A stretch of 64,000 nt of DNA from Streptomyces marokkonensis (GCF_008312835.1 NZ_VSKS01000011.1:62001-126000); one strand, 5' to 3'; positions 1-8,059 are shown, counted from the first letter of the stretch. Numbers and translations are program-made. Notes: generated from the letters alone by a model not told the origin.

Positions 1-18
1 ATACCGCTCACCTGGCCC

Positions 19-35
19 CTCCCCGAACAGGGGAG
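19..35. terminator. Small hairpin at the window start
   Basis: CTCCCC and GGGGAG form a 6-bp stem with a 5-nt loop (GAACA). It lies upstream of the chelatase-like gene and may end a gene lying outside the window, but the stem is short and there is no T-tract. Confidence 0.3.
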
Positions 36-62
36 CCCAGCAAGCCACTAACATGCCGCAAC

Positions 63-986
63 ATGAGCACCCCCACTGGGCCCGCGTCCGGCCTGCCCGT
101 ACGAATGCCGCGCCCCCGCCAGCCCGGACGGCACCGCCGTCCCGAACCCCTGGTGGCTCCCGAGGACGCGCCCGCGCTCGTCCTCGCCGTGCCGGGTACG
201 CCCAGTAGTGCCACCCGTTCGCTCGCCGACGAGGTCGTGAGCATCGCCCGTTCCGAACTGCCCGGTCTGGACGCCCGGATCGGCTACCTCGACGGCGACG
301 ACCAGGAGTTCTCCACCCTGACGTCCGTCCTCGCGCACGCGGCCGGGGAGCGCACGGCCCGCTTCGAGCAGGCCCGGGCCGCCGGCATGGACGTCAGGGA
401 GCCCGACGGCCCCGTGGCCGTCGTCGTGCCGCTGCTCGCCGGCCCGGACAGCTCCCTGCTCCGCCAGGTCCGCCAGGCCGTGATGGACAGCCGTGTCGCC
501 GCCGAGCTGACCGATGTGCTGGGCCCGCACCCGCTGCTCGCCGAGGCGCTGCACGTGCGGCTGTCCGAGGCCGGTCTGGCCCGTGCCGACCGTGCCCGTC
601 TGTTCACCGTGGCGACCGCCGCGGACGGCATCATCCTGGCCTCCGTGGGCGGTGACGAGGCCGTGCAGGCGGCCGGGATCACCGGCATGCTGCTCGCCGC
701 GCGCCTCGCCGTGCCGGTCATGGCGGCGGCCCTGGACCAGGAGGGTTCCATCGCCTCCGTGGCCGAGCAGCTGCGCGGCTCGGGTTCGCAGCAGCTGGCG
801 CTGGCGCCGTACCTGATCGGCCCGGAGATCGACGCGAGCCTGATCGAGGAGGCCGCGAAGGAGGCGGGCTGCTCCGCCGCCGAGGCGCTCGGCCCCTACC
901 CGGCGATCGGCAAGCTGGCCCTGGCCAAGTACACGACCGCCCTGGGCATCGCCCCGCAGCAGGCGCAGAGCACGCCCGCCCACTGA
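63..986 (+). CDS. CbiX/SirB-type chelatase-fold protein, probably catalytically altered
   Basis: The 307-residue product has the repeated CbiX/SirB layout after a Pro/Arg-rich N-terminal tail of about 38 residues. A family-typical GPHPLLAEALHVRL helix lies near residue 155, and a C-terminal LGPYPAIGKLALAKY segment matches the usual end of the second half. Family members insert cobalt or iron into sirohydrochlorin using a histidine just after the first strand. Here that site (residues 41-48) reads LAVPGTPS, and the second half shows no equivalent histidine either. Fold assignment is fairly secure but enzyme activity is doubtful. It stands alone, convergent with the lactonase gene across a strong hairpin. 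The ATG at 63 is the only good start. Confidence 0.8.
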   Translation: MSTPTGPASGLPVRMPRPRQPGRHRRPEPLVAPEDAPALVLAVPGTPSSATRSLADEVVSIARSELPGLDARIGYLDGDDQEFSTLTSVLAHAAGERTARFEQARAAGMDVREPDGPVAVVVPLLAGPDSSLLRQVRQAVMDSRVAAELTDVLGPHPLLAEALHVRLSEAGLARADRARLFTVATAADGIILASVGGDEAVQAAGITGMLLAARLAVPVMAAALDQEGSIASVAEQLRGSGSQQLALAPYLIGPEIDASLIEEAAKEAGCSAAEALGPYPAIGKLALAKYTTALGIAPQQAQSTPAH

Positions 987-1012
987 GGCGACGGACTCCC
1001 GCAGGACGCCGA

Positions 1013-1045
1013 AAGGGCCCGGTCCGGACTCCGGACCGGGCCCTT
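1013..1045. terminator. Bidirectional hairpin terminator
   Basis: A perfect 15-bp inverted repeat (AAGGGCCCGGTCCGG and its complement) with a 3-nt loop lies between the convergent chelatase-like gene, which ends at 986, and the lactonase gene, which ends at 1048. No U-tract follows, which is usual for Streptomyces terminators. It can serve both strands. Confidence 0.85.
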
Positions 1046-1047
1046 CG

Positions 1048-2097
1048 TCATGACCGGGACGCGGGTCCGCCGGCGACCACGCAGGTCGCGGCGGGCACCG
1101 GTATCGAGCCGCCGCGCCGCGGCACGCCCGTGTCCGGGTCGAGCGAGAACCAGGTCACGTCCCCGGAACGCTCGTTCGCGACGTACAGGACGCCGTCGCA
1201 GGCGGTGATCGCGCGGGGCCAGCGCCCGCCGCAGGACACGGTGGCGAGCGGGGTCAGGGCCTCGCCCTCCCCCTCGACCGCGAACACGGACAGGACGTCC
1301 TCGCCGCGGGTCGCGGTCCACACGAAGCGGCCGTCGGGCGAGACGGCCACTGCGGAGGGGTAGGCGTCGCCGGCCGGGGTGCCGGGCAGGACCGGGATCT
1401 CGGCGAGCGGTCTCAAGCCGCCGTCGGCGGCCTCCCAGCGGCAGACGACGAGGGAGGGGCTGAGCTCGTTGAGGACGTACGCGTACGGACCGTGCGGGTG
1501 GAAGGCCAGGTGGCGCGGCCCCGAGCCCGGGCGCAGGGCGATCTCCCGGTGCGGCACGGGGGTGCCGTCCGTCAGGGTGCACACCCGCACCGAGTCCGTG
1601 CCGAGGTCGACACCGACCGCCCAGCGGCCGCTCGGGTCCGGCTGCACCTGGTGGGCGTGCGGGCCCCGCTGGCGCTGCGGATGGGGGCCGGAACCGGTGT
1701 GCCGGAGCACCCCGGAGACTGCGCGGGCGAGACTGCCGTCCGGACGGACCGGTACGGCGCTGACGCTGCCGCAACCGTAGTTCGCGGTGAGGAGGTGCCC
1801 GGCGAAGAGACTCAGGTGGGTCGGCCCGCTCCCGTCCACCGGGACCGCGCGCCCGGCCGGTTCCGGTCCGCTGCCGCTCACGCGGAACGCGGCCACCGCG
1901 CCCTCGGCCGTCTCGCTGACCGCGTAGAGCATGCGGCCGTCCGGCGACAGGGCCAGCCAGGAGGGATCGGGTACGGCGTTCACGGTGCCCAGGACGGTCA
2001 GCGCGCCGCTGCCCGGGGTAATGGCCGCGGTGACGATGCCCGGGCCTCCCGCCGCCGTGAACGACCCGATGAACGCCCGCCGCCCGCCGTCCGCCAC
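1048..2097 (-). CDS. Lactonase-family seven-bladed beta-propeller protein (6-phosphogluconolactonase-like)
   Basis: The 349-residue product shows repeated blade motifs of the YbhE/Pgl lactonase family: LSPDGRMLYAV, FHPHGPYAYVLNE, VSPDGRFVWTATRGEDVLSVF and CDGVLYVANERSGDVTWF. There is no signal peptide, so it should be cytoplasmic. Relatives hydrolyse 6-phosphogluconolactone or other lactones, but many paralogues in actinomycetes have no known substrate. No pentose-phosphate genes are nearby, so the substrate is left open. The start is GTG at 2097 behind an AGAGGGGA ribosome site. The length is normal for the family. Confidence 0.85.
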   Translation of the reverse strand: MADGGRRAFIGSFTAAGGPGIVTAAITPGSGALTVLGTVNAVPDPSWLALSPDGRMLYAVSETAEGAVAAFRVSGSGPEPAGRAVPVDGSGPTHLSLFAGHLLTANYGCGSVSAVPVRPDGSLARAVSGVLRHTGSGPHPQRQRGPHAHQVQPDPSGRWAVGVDLGTDSVRVCTLTDGTPVPHREIALRPGSGPRHLAFHPHGPYAYVLNELSPSLVVCRWEAADGGLRPLAEIPVLPGTPAGDAYPSAVAVSPDGRFVWTATRGEDVLSVFAVEGEGEALTPLATVSCGGRWPRAITACDGVLYVANERSGDVTWFSLDPDTGVPRRGGSIPVPAATCVVAGGPASRS

Positions 2098-2194
2098 GGC
2101 TGTCCCCTCTCGTCCGATGCCGACCGGGGTGACGGTAGCAGTCGACCGAGCAAGGTCTGGACCAAGGTCGTACGGTCGTGCCCCGCGTCCGGCG

Positions 2195-3664
2195 TCAGGC
2201 GCCCACCGGCGGGGAGCCGGGGGGTGTCCGCAAGGGTGCGGCGAGTTCCGCGAGGGCGCGCTCCAGGCCGTGGAGGTGGGCCAGGGCGGGTTCCGAGGCC
2301 GCGGGGGCCGTCCGTACCGCGATGTCCCGGCCGCCGGTGAGCGCCTCGACCGCGGCCTCCACCCGCCAGCAGGCGGCGGCCAGCCGGGCGTCGTGCGAGG
2401 CCTCCGGGTCGGCGGCGACCGCCACGAGGCCGCGGACCTCCCGGGCGCAGTCGTCGAGCAGGGCGAGCACCCGGCGGGCGCGCCGCTTGCGGCCGAGCAT
2501 GGGGTTCAGCGGGTGCACCAGCGGTGCGACCGAGAGGCGCACCCGGGCGAGCAGCTGCTCCAGCTCCGCCACCATCGGCGCCGGGTCGGCGTCCGCCGTC
2601 CCGGCCAGCCGCGCGGCCGCCTCGGCGGTGCACGCGTGGACACAGCGCAGGGCCCGCTGGATCCAGGTGTCGGTGATGCTGTGCGTGGTCACGGGCAGGA
2701 CGAACGCCACCGCCAGCACGGCGCCGAGCGCGCCGACGCCGGTCTCCACCAGCCGCAGGGCCAGCAGTGCGGGGGACAGCACGCCCAGCAGGCCGTAGAG
2801 CATGGCCGCGAGCACCGTCACCCAGAGCATCATCCAGGTGTAGGACACGGCGGCGGTGTAGAAGATGCCGAACACGCAGACGCCGACGACCAGAGCCGTG
2901 AGCAGTCCTTCCCCGTGCGCGGGAACGGCGACGAACAGCGCGAGCCCGATGCCGATGACCGTCCCCAGCACCCGCCGGAAGCCGCGCACCAGGGTCTCGC
3001 CGCGCGAGGTGGTGTTGACGAAGACCCACCAGGTGGCTCCGACGGCCCAGTACCAGCGCTGCCCGGACACCAGCTGGCCCACGACCAGGGCGAAGCCCGC
3101 GCCGGCGGTCGCCTGGACCGCCTGGCGGGTGGTCACCCGGGCCAGCCCGGTGCCGGCGGGCGGCGCCGGCACGACCGCCGGGGGCAGCCGGCGCTCGTAG
3201 CACCACAGCCCGAAGCGCACCGAGGCCGCGGCGAGCACGGACAGCAGGACGGAGGCGTACAGCTCGGGGAGCTGGGCCGTTGCCGCCTGCAGGAACTGCG
3301 CCACGAAGTACGTCATGAACGCGAAGACCCCGAGGCTGTGACCGCGGGGACCCCAGCGCCGCGCGTACACACCCAGCCCGACGACGGCGAGGAAGGTGAG
3401 GTCGCGCGCCACCGGATGGTCGTGCAGCAGGGCCGCGGCGGCGAGCACCGGCAGGCCGACGGCGGGCAGCAGCGCCGTCGTGACGGCCTGGCCGCGGACC
3501 GTGGCGTCGGTGACGGTGAACAGGGCGAGCAGGGCGGCGAGCCCACCGGTGACGACACCGGTGAGCGAGGTGCCGGCCAGGCCGCAGACGATGACGGCCA
3601 GCCCGATGCCGAGCACGGCCCGCGCCGCGAAACGCAGCCGGATCCGGCCCGGGTCCGGAGCCAT
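2195..3664 (-). CDS. FUSC-family integral membrane protein
   Basis: The 489-residue protein has two blocks of hydrophobic helices separated by an arginine-rich cytoplasmic stretch, the pattern of the FUSC (fusaric-acid/aromatic-acid exporter-like) family. The second block contains the family-typical GTVIGIGLALFVAV and WAVGATWWVFVNTTSRGE segments, and a soluble C-terminal helical part follows from about residue 330. Such proteins are proposed exporters of aromatic acids or similar compounds; the substrate here is unknown. ATG at 3664 is preferred over GTG at 3682 because AAGAGG then sits about 7 nt upstream. It is divergent from an Lrp-type regulator, a plausible controller. Confidence 0.8.
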   Translation of the reverse strand: MAPDPGRIRLRFAARAVLGIGLAVIVCGLAGTSLTGVVTGGLAALLALFTVTDATVRGQAVTTALLPAVGLPVLAAAALLHDHPVARDLTFLAVVGLGVYARRWGPRGHSLGVFAFMTYFVAQFLQAATAQLPELYASVLLSVLAAASVRFGLWCYERRLPPAVVPAPPAGTGLARVTTRQAVQATAGAGFALVVGQLVSGQRWYWAVGATWWVFVNTTSRGETLVRGFRRVLGTVIGIGLALFVAVPAHGEGLLTALVVGVCVFGIFYTAAVSYTWMMLWVTVLAAMLYGLLGVLSPALLALRLVETGVGALGAVLAVAFVLPVTTHSITDTWIQRALRCVHACTAEAAARLAGTADADPAPMVAELEQLLARVRLSVAPLVHPLNPMLGRKRRARRVLALLDDCAREVRGLVAVAADPEASHDARLAAACWRVEAAVEALTGGRDIAVRTAPAASEPALAHLHGLERALAELAAPLRTPPGSPPVGA

Positions 3665-3812
3665 GAACACCCTCTTCAGCACCGCTTACCGCCCCCTGGG
3701 ATTGGTTGGTGTGCCGTGGCACGAAAAAGGCGCCGCGGGGTCCGCAGCGCCATCGACGGATCCATATCAGCATCTTCCCCGCCAGTGGCTCAACCGGCGC
3801 TCGCCGGAGTGA

Positions 3813-3865
3813 GCCATTGGTACAGTTCTGATGGCACACCTAAGGCCATCGACGTGCCAATGGCC
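3813..3865. promoter_or_regulatory. Inverted repeats between the FUSC gene and the Lrp-type regulator
   Basis: GCCATTGG (3813-3820) and CCAATGGC (3857-3864) are exact inverted repeats 36 bp apart. Inside them, GGCCAT (3844-3849) and ATGGCC (3860-3865) form a second, tighter palindrome with a 10-bp centre. Spaced dyads just upstream of an Lrp/AsnC gene are typical of autoregulatory sites. The assignment is inferred from position and symmetry. Confidence 0.45.
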
Positions 3866-3886
3866 GACACCGGGACCTGACGCCTC

Positions 3887-4363
3887 ATGGCCGTGGACGA
3901 GCTGGACGCCCGCATCCTGCGGCTGCTGCTGGAGCAGCCGCGCACCAGCGTGCGGGAGTACGCGCGGATCCTCGGGGTCGCCCGCGGCACCTTGCAGGCC
4001 CGTCTGGACCGCATGGAGCGGGAGGGCGTCATCACCGGCACGGGACCCGCCCTCTCCCCCGCCGCGCTGGGCCACCCCGTACTGGCCTTCGTGCACATCG
4101 AGGTCACCCAGGGGCACCTGGACGAGGTGGGCGAGGCGCTGGCCGCCGTACCGGAGATTGTCGAGGCCTTCTCCATCACCGGCGGCGGTGACCTGCTGAC
4201 CCGGGTCGTCGCGCGCGACAACGCGCATCTGGAGGACGTGATCCAGAAGCTGATCAGCCTGCCCGGGGTGGTGCGCACCCGCAGCGAGGTGGCGCTGCGC
4301 GAGCGCGTTCCGCACCGGCTGCTGCCGCTGGTGGAGTCGATCGGCCGGACGGCGCGGAGGTGA
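3887..4363 (+). CDS. Lrp/AsnC-family transcriptional regulator
   Basis: The 158-residue product has an N-terminal winged helix (AVDELDARILRLLLEQPRTS, then VARGTLQARLDRMEREGVI as recognition region) and a C-terminal RAM/AsnC ligand domain with AFVHIEVTQGHLDEV and the GGGDLLTRVVARDNAHLEDV segment that binds effectors in relatives. Proteins of this type form octamers that wrap DNA and respond to amino acids or other small metabolites. It faces the FUSC membrane gene across a region with inverted repeats, so it probably regulates itself and that gene. It ends with a GTGA overlap onto the HAD frame. The ligand is unknown. Confidence 0.9.
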   Translation: MAVDELDARILRLLLEQPRTSVREYARILGVARGTLQARLDRMEREGVITGTGPALSPAALGHPVLAFVHIEVTQGHLDEVGEALAAVPEIVEAFSITGGGDLLTRVVARDNAHLEDVIQKLISLPGVVRTRSEVALRERVPHRLLPLVESIGRTARR

Positions 4364-4383
4364 TCCCTGCCATCCTGGACCCC

Positions 4384-5079
4384 ATGAGCACGCTCGGCAC
4401 CCTCTCGGTCATCTTCGATCTCGACGGAACGCTCGTGGACAGCGAGCCCCACTACTACGAGGCGGGCCGGCGCACCCTCGCCGCGTACGGGGTCCCGGAC
4501 TTCTCCTGGGCGGAGCACGAGCGCTACGTCGGGATCAGCACCCGGGAGACGATCGCCGACTGGCGGCAGCGGTACGGCCTGTCCGCCGCGGTCGAGGAGC
4601 TGCTCGCGGTCAAGAACCGTCACTACCTCGAACTGGCCGCCGCCTCGACACGGGTGTACCCGGAAATGCGCGCGTTCGTCGAGCTGCTGGCGGCCGAGGG
4701 CGTGCCGATGGCCGTGGCCTCCGGTTCCTCGTCCGAGGCGATCGTGGCGATCCTGGCCGGCACGGGGCTGGACGCGCATCTGCGCACGGTCGTCTCGGCC
4801 GACGAGGTGGCGCACGGCAAGCCGGCCCCCGACGTCTTCCTGGAGGCGGCGCGCAGGCTCGGCGCGGACCCGGCGGCCTGTGTGGTCGTCGAGGACGCGG
4901 CACCGGGCGCCGCCGCCGCCCACGCGGCCGGGATGCGCTGCATCGCCGTCCCCTACGTCGCCGCGCAGGCCGACGCCCCCGGGTTCGCCACCGCCGGCCT
5001 GCTGGTGCGCGGCGGACAGGCGGCCTTCACGGCGCGGGCCGCGCACGCGTGGCTGACGGACTCCGCCCGGCGTTCCTGA
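4384..5079 (+). CDS. HAD-family phosphatase, beta-phosphoglucomutase-like
   Basis: The product (231 residues from ATG 4384) begins almost directly with the HAD motif I, FDLDGTLVDSEPHYYE, where the two aspartates are the nucleophile and acid/base. Motif II is the VASGSS region, the conserved lysine is in HGKPAPDVFLEA, and motif III/IV is VVVEDAAPGAAAAHAAG. The cap is inserted after motif I, as in subfamily I phosphatases. The true substrate cannot be read from sequence. An in-frame GTG at 4360 overlaps the stop of the Lrp gene, but homologues begin near 4384. A perfect GGAGGTGATC stretch at about 4355-4364 would serve the region but is far from either start. Confidence 0.85.
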   Translation: MSTLGTLSVIFDLDGTLVDSEPHYYEAGRRTLAAYGVPDFSWAEHERYVGISTRETIADWRQRYGLSAAVEELLAVKNRHYLELAAASTRVYPEMRAFVELLAAEGVPMAVASGSSSEAIVAILAGTGLDAHLRTVVSADEVAHGKPAPDVFLEAARRLGADPAACVVVEDAAPGAAAAHAAGMRCIAVPYVAAQADAPGFATAGLLVRGGQAAFTARAAHAWLTDSARRS

Positions 5080-5125
5080 CGGCGCCCGCCGCCGGCGCCT
5101 CCTCGACGGGAAGGACGTGCGGTCC

Positions 5126-5154
5126 TCGGGAAGCGACCGGAAATTCTTTCCCGA
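5126..5154. promoter_or_regulatory. Inverted repeat upstream of the DUF4142 gene
   Basis: TCGGGAA and TTCCCGA are exact inverted 7-mers separated by 15 bp, with a nested GGAAA-TTC-TTTCC dyad on the inner right side. It could end the HAD transcript or act as an operator for the secreted protein gene that starts about 70 bp downstream. Confidence 0.35.
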
Positions 5155-5222
5155 ACGGTGATTGACTCGCGCCTCCCGTCCGTACTTCCTGCTGTTGGGC
5201 CGTTCATATCCCAGGAGGCACG

Positions 5223-5972
5223 ATGCGCATCTCGCGCAGCACGGCAGGAACCGCGTTCGTGGGCGGAGCCATGATCCTCACCCTCACCGCGCTCGCCTAT
5301 CCCACCATGCTGGGCGTTCAGAACACCTCGACCAAGCCGGACCGGGTGGTGGCCAACACCAACTACGGCCCGCTGACCGAGGCGGACCGCGACTTCGTGG
5401 TGAAGGTGCGCGCGGCCGGTCTGTGGGAGCACCCGCTGGGTCTGCTGGCGATGGAGCGGGGGACGACGCCGGAGATGAAGGAGGCGGGCGAGCACCTGGT
5501 CGTCGGTCACGGCCGGCTCGACGCCAGCTGCCGCAAGATCTCCGTCGAGCTCGGCATCACACTGCCGAACGTGGCGTCTCCGCAGCAGCAGGGATTCGTG
5601 GAGACCGTGAAGGCCACCAGCGGCAAGGAGTTCGACTCCACGGCGGTGAACATCATGCGCGTGACGCACGGGCAGATCTTCCCGGCCATCGCCAACATCC
5701 GGGCCAACACCAGGAACACCCTGATCCGGCAGCTGGCCGACCAGGCCAACGACACGGTGCTCGACCACATCACGGTGCTGGAGAAGACGGGACTGGTCAA
5801 TCACGAGCAGGTCAACTTCCAGCAGACCAGCCCGCCCAAGATGCCGCTCGAGGCGGTGACCCCGCCGGCGCCGCAACCGGGTGCTCAGGTCCTCGCGCTG
5901 GAGATCCCCAAGGAGTTGGAGGACCTCAACACGGCCTCCCCGGCGCCGTCACCGTCCTCGACGATCAAGTAG
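5223..5972 (+). CDS. Secreted DUF4142 protein
   Basis: The 249-residue product starts with MRISRSTAGTAFVGG and a hydrophobic core to about residue 35, so it is exported or membrane-anchored. The mature part is a ferritin-like helical DUF4142 domain: LTEADRDFVVKVRAAGLWEHPLG, then a GHGRLDASCRKISVELG helix. This domain is widespread in bacteria and lacks an assigned reaction. The Pro/Ser-rich C-terminal tail (about residue 205 onward) looks disordered. An AGGAGG site lies 5 nt before the ATG. It converges on the LysR-type effector gene with only 17 bp between stops. Confidence 0.8.
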   Translation: MRISRSTAGTAFVGGAMILTLTALAYPTMLGVQNTSTKPDRVVANTNYGPLTEADRDFVVKVRAAGLWEHPLGLLAMERGTTPEMKEAGEHLVVGHGRLDASCRKISVELGITLPNVASPQQQGFVETVKATSGKEFDSTAVNIMRVTHGQIFPAIANIRANTRNTLIRQLADQANDTVLDHITVLEKTGLVNHEQVNFQQTSPPKMPLEAVTPPAPQPGAQVLALEIPKELEDLNTASPAPSPSSTIK

Positions 5973-5989
5973 GCGGCGGGCCCGTACGG

Positions 5990-6757
5990 TCACGACCCGC
6001 GGCGGGGCCCGCCCCGCCGCGGGTTCTTCGTCGTGCCGCCGGTGCCCGAGCGGCGGCCCCGGCCGCCACCCGGCCCGCCGGCCTGCCGCCGGCGCCGGGC
6101 GCCGCCCGTGTCGGCGCGCTCGCGCTTCGTCTCCTGCGCCGGCCGGGCGCGGCCGCGGGTGCTGTTGACGGTCCGGCCGCGGACGATCCCGATGAAGTCC
6201 TCCACCTGGTCCGTGGTCGCCGCCTCGGGCCAGGCCAGCGCGACGCTCGACTCGGGGGCGTCTTCGAGCGGCCGGTGGGTGAGGTCCTTGCGGTGGTGCA
6301 GCCGGGCGAGCGAGAGCGGGACGACGAGCACGCCGATCCCGGCAGCGACGAGCTCGATCGCGTCGGCGGTGGTGGCGGGACGTTCCAGGGCGGGCCGTCC
6401 GGGCAGGTCCTCCCAGGCGAGGACGTCGTCGAGGGGGTGCAGCACGATGTCGTCGGCGAGGTCCTCGGGTGACACCGTGTCGGCCGCGGTGACGAGGTGG
6501 TCCTTCGGCACGACGACGACCGTCTGCTCGGTGTAGAGGGGGATCGCGCTGAGGACCGTACGGTCGACGGGCAGCCGGACGAGGCCCGCGTCGGCCTCCC
6601 CGCCCAGCAGCAGTCCCCGCGCCGCCGCGGCGGGCACCTGGGTGAGGGTCAGCGGGACGTCGGGCAGCCGCTCGTTCCAGATGCGCACCCATTTGCCGGG
6701 CATCACCCCGGGTACGTACACGAGGCGGAACGAGGGGGACACTTCCGAGCCTGTCAC
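5990..6757 (-). CDS. LysR-type substrate-binding domain protein lacking the DNA-binding domain
   Basis: The 255-residue product starts directly with a LysR effector domain (FRLVYVPGVMPGKWVRIWNE) and continues through the two-lobed periplasmic-binding fold (ADAGLVRLPVD, PLYTEQTVVVVPKDHLV, TADAIELVAAGIGVLVVPLSLARL). There is no winged-helix segment before it, and the short divergent spacer (6758-6815) leaves no room for one. The last 65 residues are Arg/Gly-rich and disordered-looking, and their end is encoded by a hairpin. Such stand-alone domains can bind a small molecule but need a partner to act on DNA. The divergent DUF5997 gene is the obvious candidate. Confidence 0.8.
   Translation of the reverse strand: MTGSEVSPSFRLVYVPGVMPGKWVRIWNERLPDVPLTLTQVPAAAARGLLLGGEADAGLVRLPVDRTVLSAIPLYTEQTVVVVPKDHLVTAADTVSPEDLADDIVLHPLDDVLAWEDLPGRPALERPATTADAIELVAAGIGVLVVPLSLARLHHRKDLTHRPLEDAPESSVALAWPEAATTDQVEDFIGIVRGRTVNSTRGRARPAQETKRERADTGGARRRRQAGGPGGGRGRRSGTGGTTKNPRRGGPRRGS
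5995..6024. terminator. Strong hairpin inside the 3-prime end of the LysR-domain gene
   Basis: ACCCGCGGCGGGG and its exact complement form a 13-bp stem with a 4-nt loop. It lies just after the DUF4142 stop (5972) and inside the coding end of the convergent gene (stop at 5990), so it may end DUF4142 transcription while also encoding the Arg/Gly tail of the other protein. Confidence 0.6.
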
Positions 6758-6815
6758 CCGGCCAGGTTACCGGCCGTGGTCGGCGGTCGCGCACACGCTC
6801 GATACCCTGGACGCC

Positions 6816-7208
6816 ATGACGCAGCACCAGAGCACCCAGACGATGAAGCCCGCGACCGCGGCGAAGAAGCTGGGTGTGTACCTCGAGGCCACCCCCGCCG
6901 AGTTCCGGGAGGGTGTCGTCTCGCGTGCCGAGCTCGACGCGCTCCAGGCGGATCCCCCGCAGTGGCTGCGGGACCTGCGGCGTGACGGACCGCATCCCCG
7001 CCCGGTGGTCGCGGCGAGGCTGGGCGTGTCCATCGCCGGTCTCGCGCGCGGCGGAGTCACCGAGGCCCTCACCACCGAGCAGATCGAGGCGCTGAAGCAG
7101 GAGCGCCCCGAGTGGCTGGAGCGGGAGCGTGCCACCCAGGCCGAGGTCCGCAAGGAGGCGGCACGCATCAAGAAGCGGAACGAGGAGCGCGCGCGCAGCG
7201 GCGGCTGA
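6816..7208 (+). CDS. DUF5997-family protein
   Basis: The 130-residue product matches the actinobacterial DUF5997 family: MKPATAAKKLGVYLEATPAEFREG near the N-terminus, PPQWLRDLRRDGPHPRPVVAARLG in the middle and a basic C-terminal helix (KEAARIKKRNEERARSGG). Residues 62-83 (ARLGVSIAGLARGG core) look like a helix-turn-helix, although this is my reading and not an established annotation. ATG 6816 fits the family; the longer upstream frame does not. It is divergent from the HTH-less LysR effector, and I suspect the two work together. Function is otherwise unknown. Confidence 0.8.
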   Translation: MTQHQSTQTMKPATAAKKLGVYLEATPAEFREGVVSRAELDALQADPPQWLRDLRRDGPHPRPVVAARLGVSIAGLARGGVTEALTTEQIEALKQERPEWLERERATQAEVRKEAARIKKRNEERARSGG

Positions 7209-7427
7209 CACGCGCGGGACCGGGCTCGCCCGGGCGCACGGCGTTCGCCCACCCCCGGCCGGGTTCTCCCGGTCCGGGGGTGCCGTCGTTCGCCCGGCGG
7301 ACGACGGCGGCCTCGGCCGCCGAAATCGCCAGCCCGCGCCACCCCTTCCGGGGGATGGAAATATCTATCAGCATGGCCGTACCGCACGCGCCGGCAGCGG
7401 CGCAGCCGACCGTGCCCGGGGTGGGAC

Positions 7428-7916
7428 ATGCACAGCGCCATGTGGAAGCAGGCCGTCGAGTGGCTGGCCGCGGCCGCCACGGACCCGCAGGAGTGCAAGC
7501 GCGAGTGGGACCACGGCAAGGGGACGGCGCTGCTCGCGGCGGGCCGGTACTGGGACGTGCTCAGCGTGCCCGACCGGCTCGGGCTGCTCGCCCTGGACAT
7601 CCTGTGGCGCGATCCGCTGAAGGTGCCCGGGCCCACGCTGGTGGACGTCACGGCCCGGCGGGTGGGGTTCTTCCTGCCGCCCGATCCGGTCAGCGAGTGG
7701 GTGGGGTTCGGGGTACGGCACGTCGGCCGGGGGTCCTGGGTCGCGGTACCGCCGCCGTACCGGCCCGCCGGGCGGCTGGAGTGGCTCGTACCCCCGGACG
7801 GCACGGGCACCCTGCACGCCCCCGTCCCGCTCGAACTCGCCCTGCGGCGGGCGACGGGCACGCTCGCCGTTCTGGCGCCCGTGAGCGCGGAACCCGTGGG
7901 GCCGGACTGCTGGTGA
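7428..7916 (+). CDS. Conserved Streptomyces protein of unknown function
   Basis: The 162-residue product begins MHSAMWKQAVEWLAAAATDP and contains WDVLSVPDRLGLLALDIL, VGFFLPPDPVSEWVGFGV and a GRLEWLVPPDGTGTLHAP segment. I recognise this arrangement from a small Streptomyces paralogue family annotated only as hypothetical, with some resemblance to the N-terminal part of prim-pol-like proteins. No catalytic motif is clear, and there is no signal peptide or membrane helix. The start at ATG 7428 has a GGGGTGGG site close upstream; ATG 7440 is possible. An AT-rich patch near 7360-7375 may hold its promoter. Confidence 0.65.
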   Translation: MHSAMWKQAVEWLAAAATDPQECKREWDHGKGTALLAAGRYWDVLSVPDRLGLLALDILWRDPLKVPGPTLVDVTARRVGFFLPPDPVSEWVGFGVRHVGRGSWVAVPPPYRPAGRLEWLVPPDGTGTLHAPVPLELALRRATGTLAVLAPVSAEPVGPDCW

Positions 7917-8020
7917 GGTCCGCGCGGGTGCCCCCGGTGGGCGGCCGCGTCGGCCCGGCGGGGCCGGCCGTGTCGCGGACCGGCACCCGCGGCCGGAACC
8001 GCGCACGACGGGGCCGGGGG

Positions 8021-8059
8021 TTGACCCTCGACCTTGTCGAGGGACCAGGGTCGCGGGTG
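8021..8059 (+). promoter_or_regulatory. MerR-type promoter and operator of the MerR-clamp fusion gene
   Basis: A TTGACC -35 (8021-8026) and a CAGGGT -10 (8046-8051) are separated by 19 bp, the over-long spacing typical of MerR-controlled promoters. The spacer holds a perfect dyad, CCCTCGAC (8025-8032) and GTCGAGGG (8036-8043), with 3 bp between arms. Transcription should begin near 8058-8059, at the GTG start, giving a leaderless message. This strongly suggests autoregulation. Confidence 0.7.
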
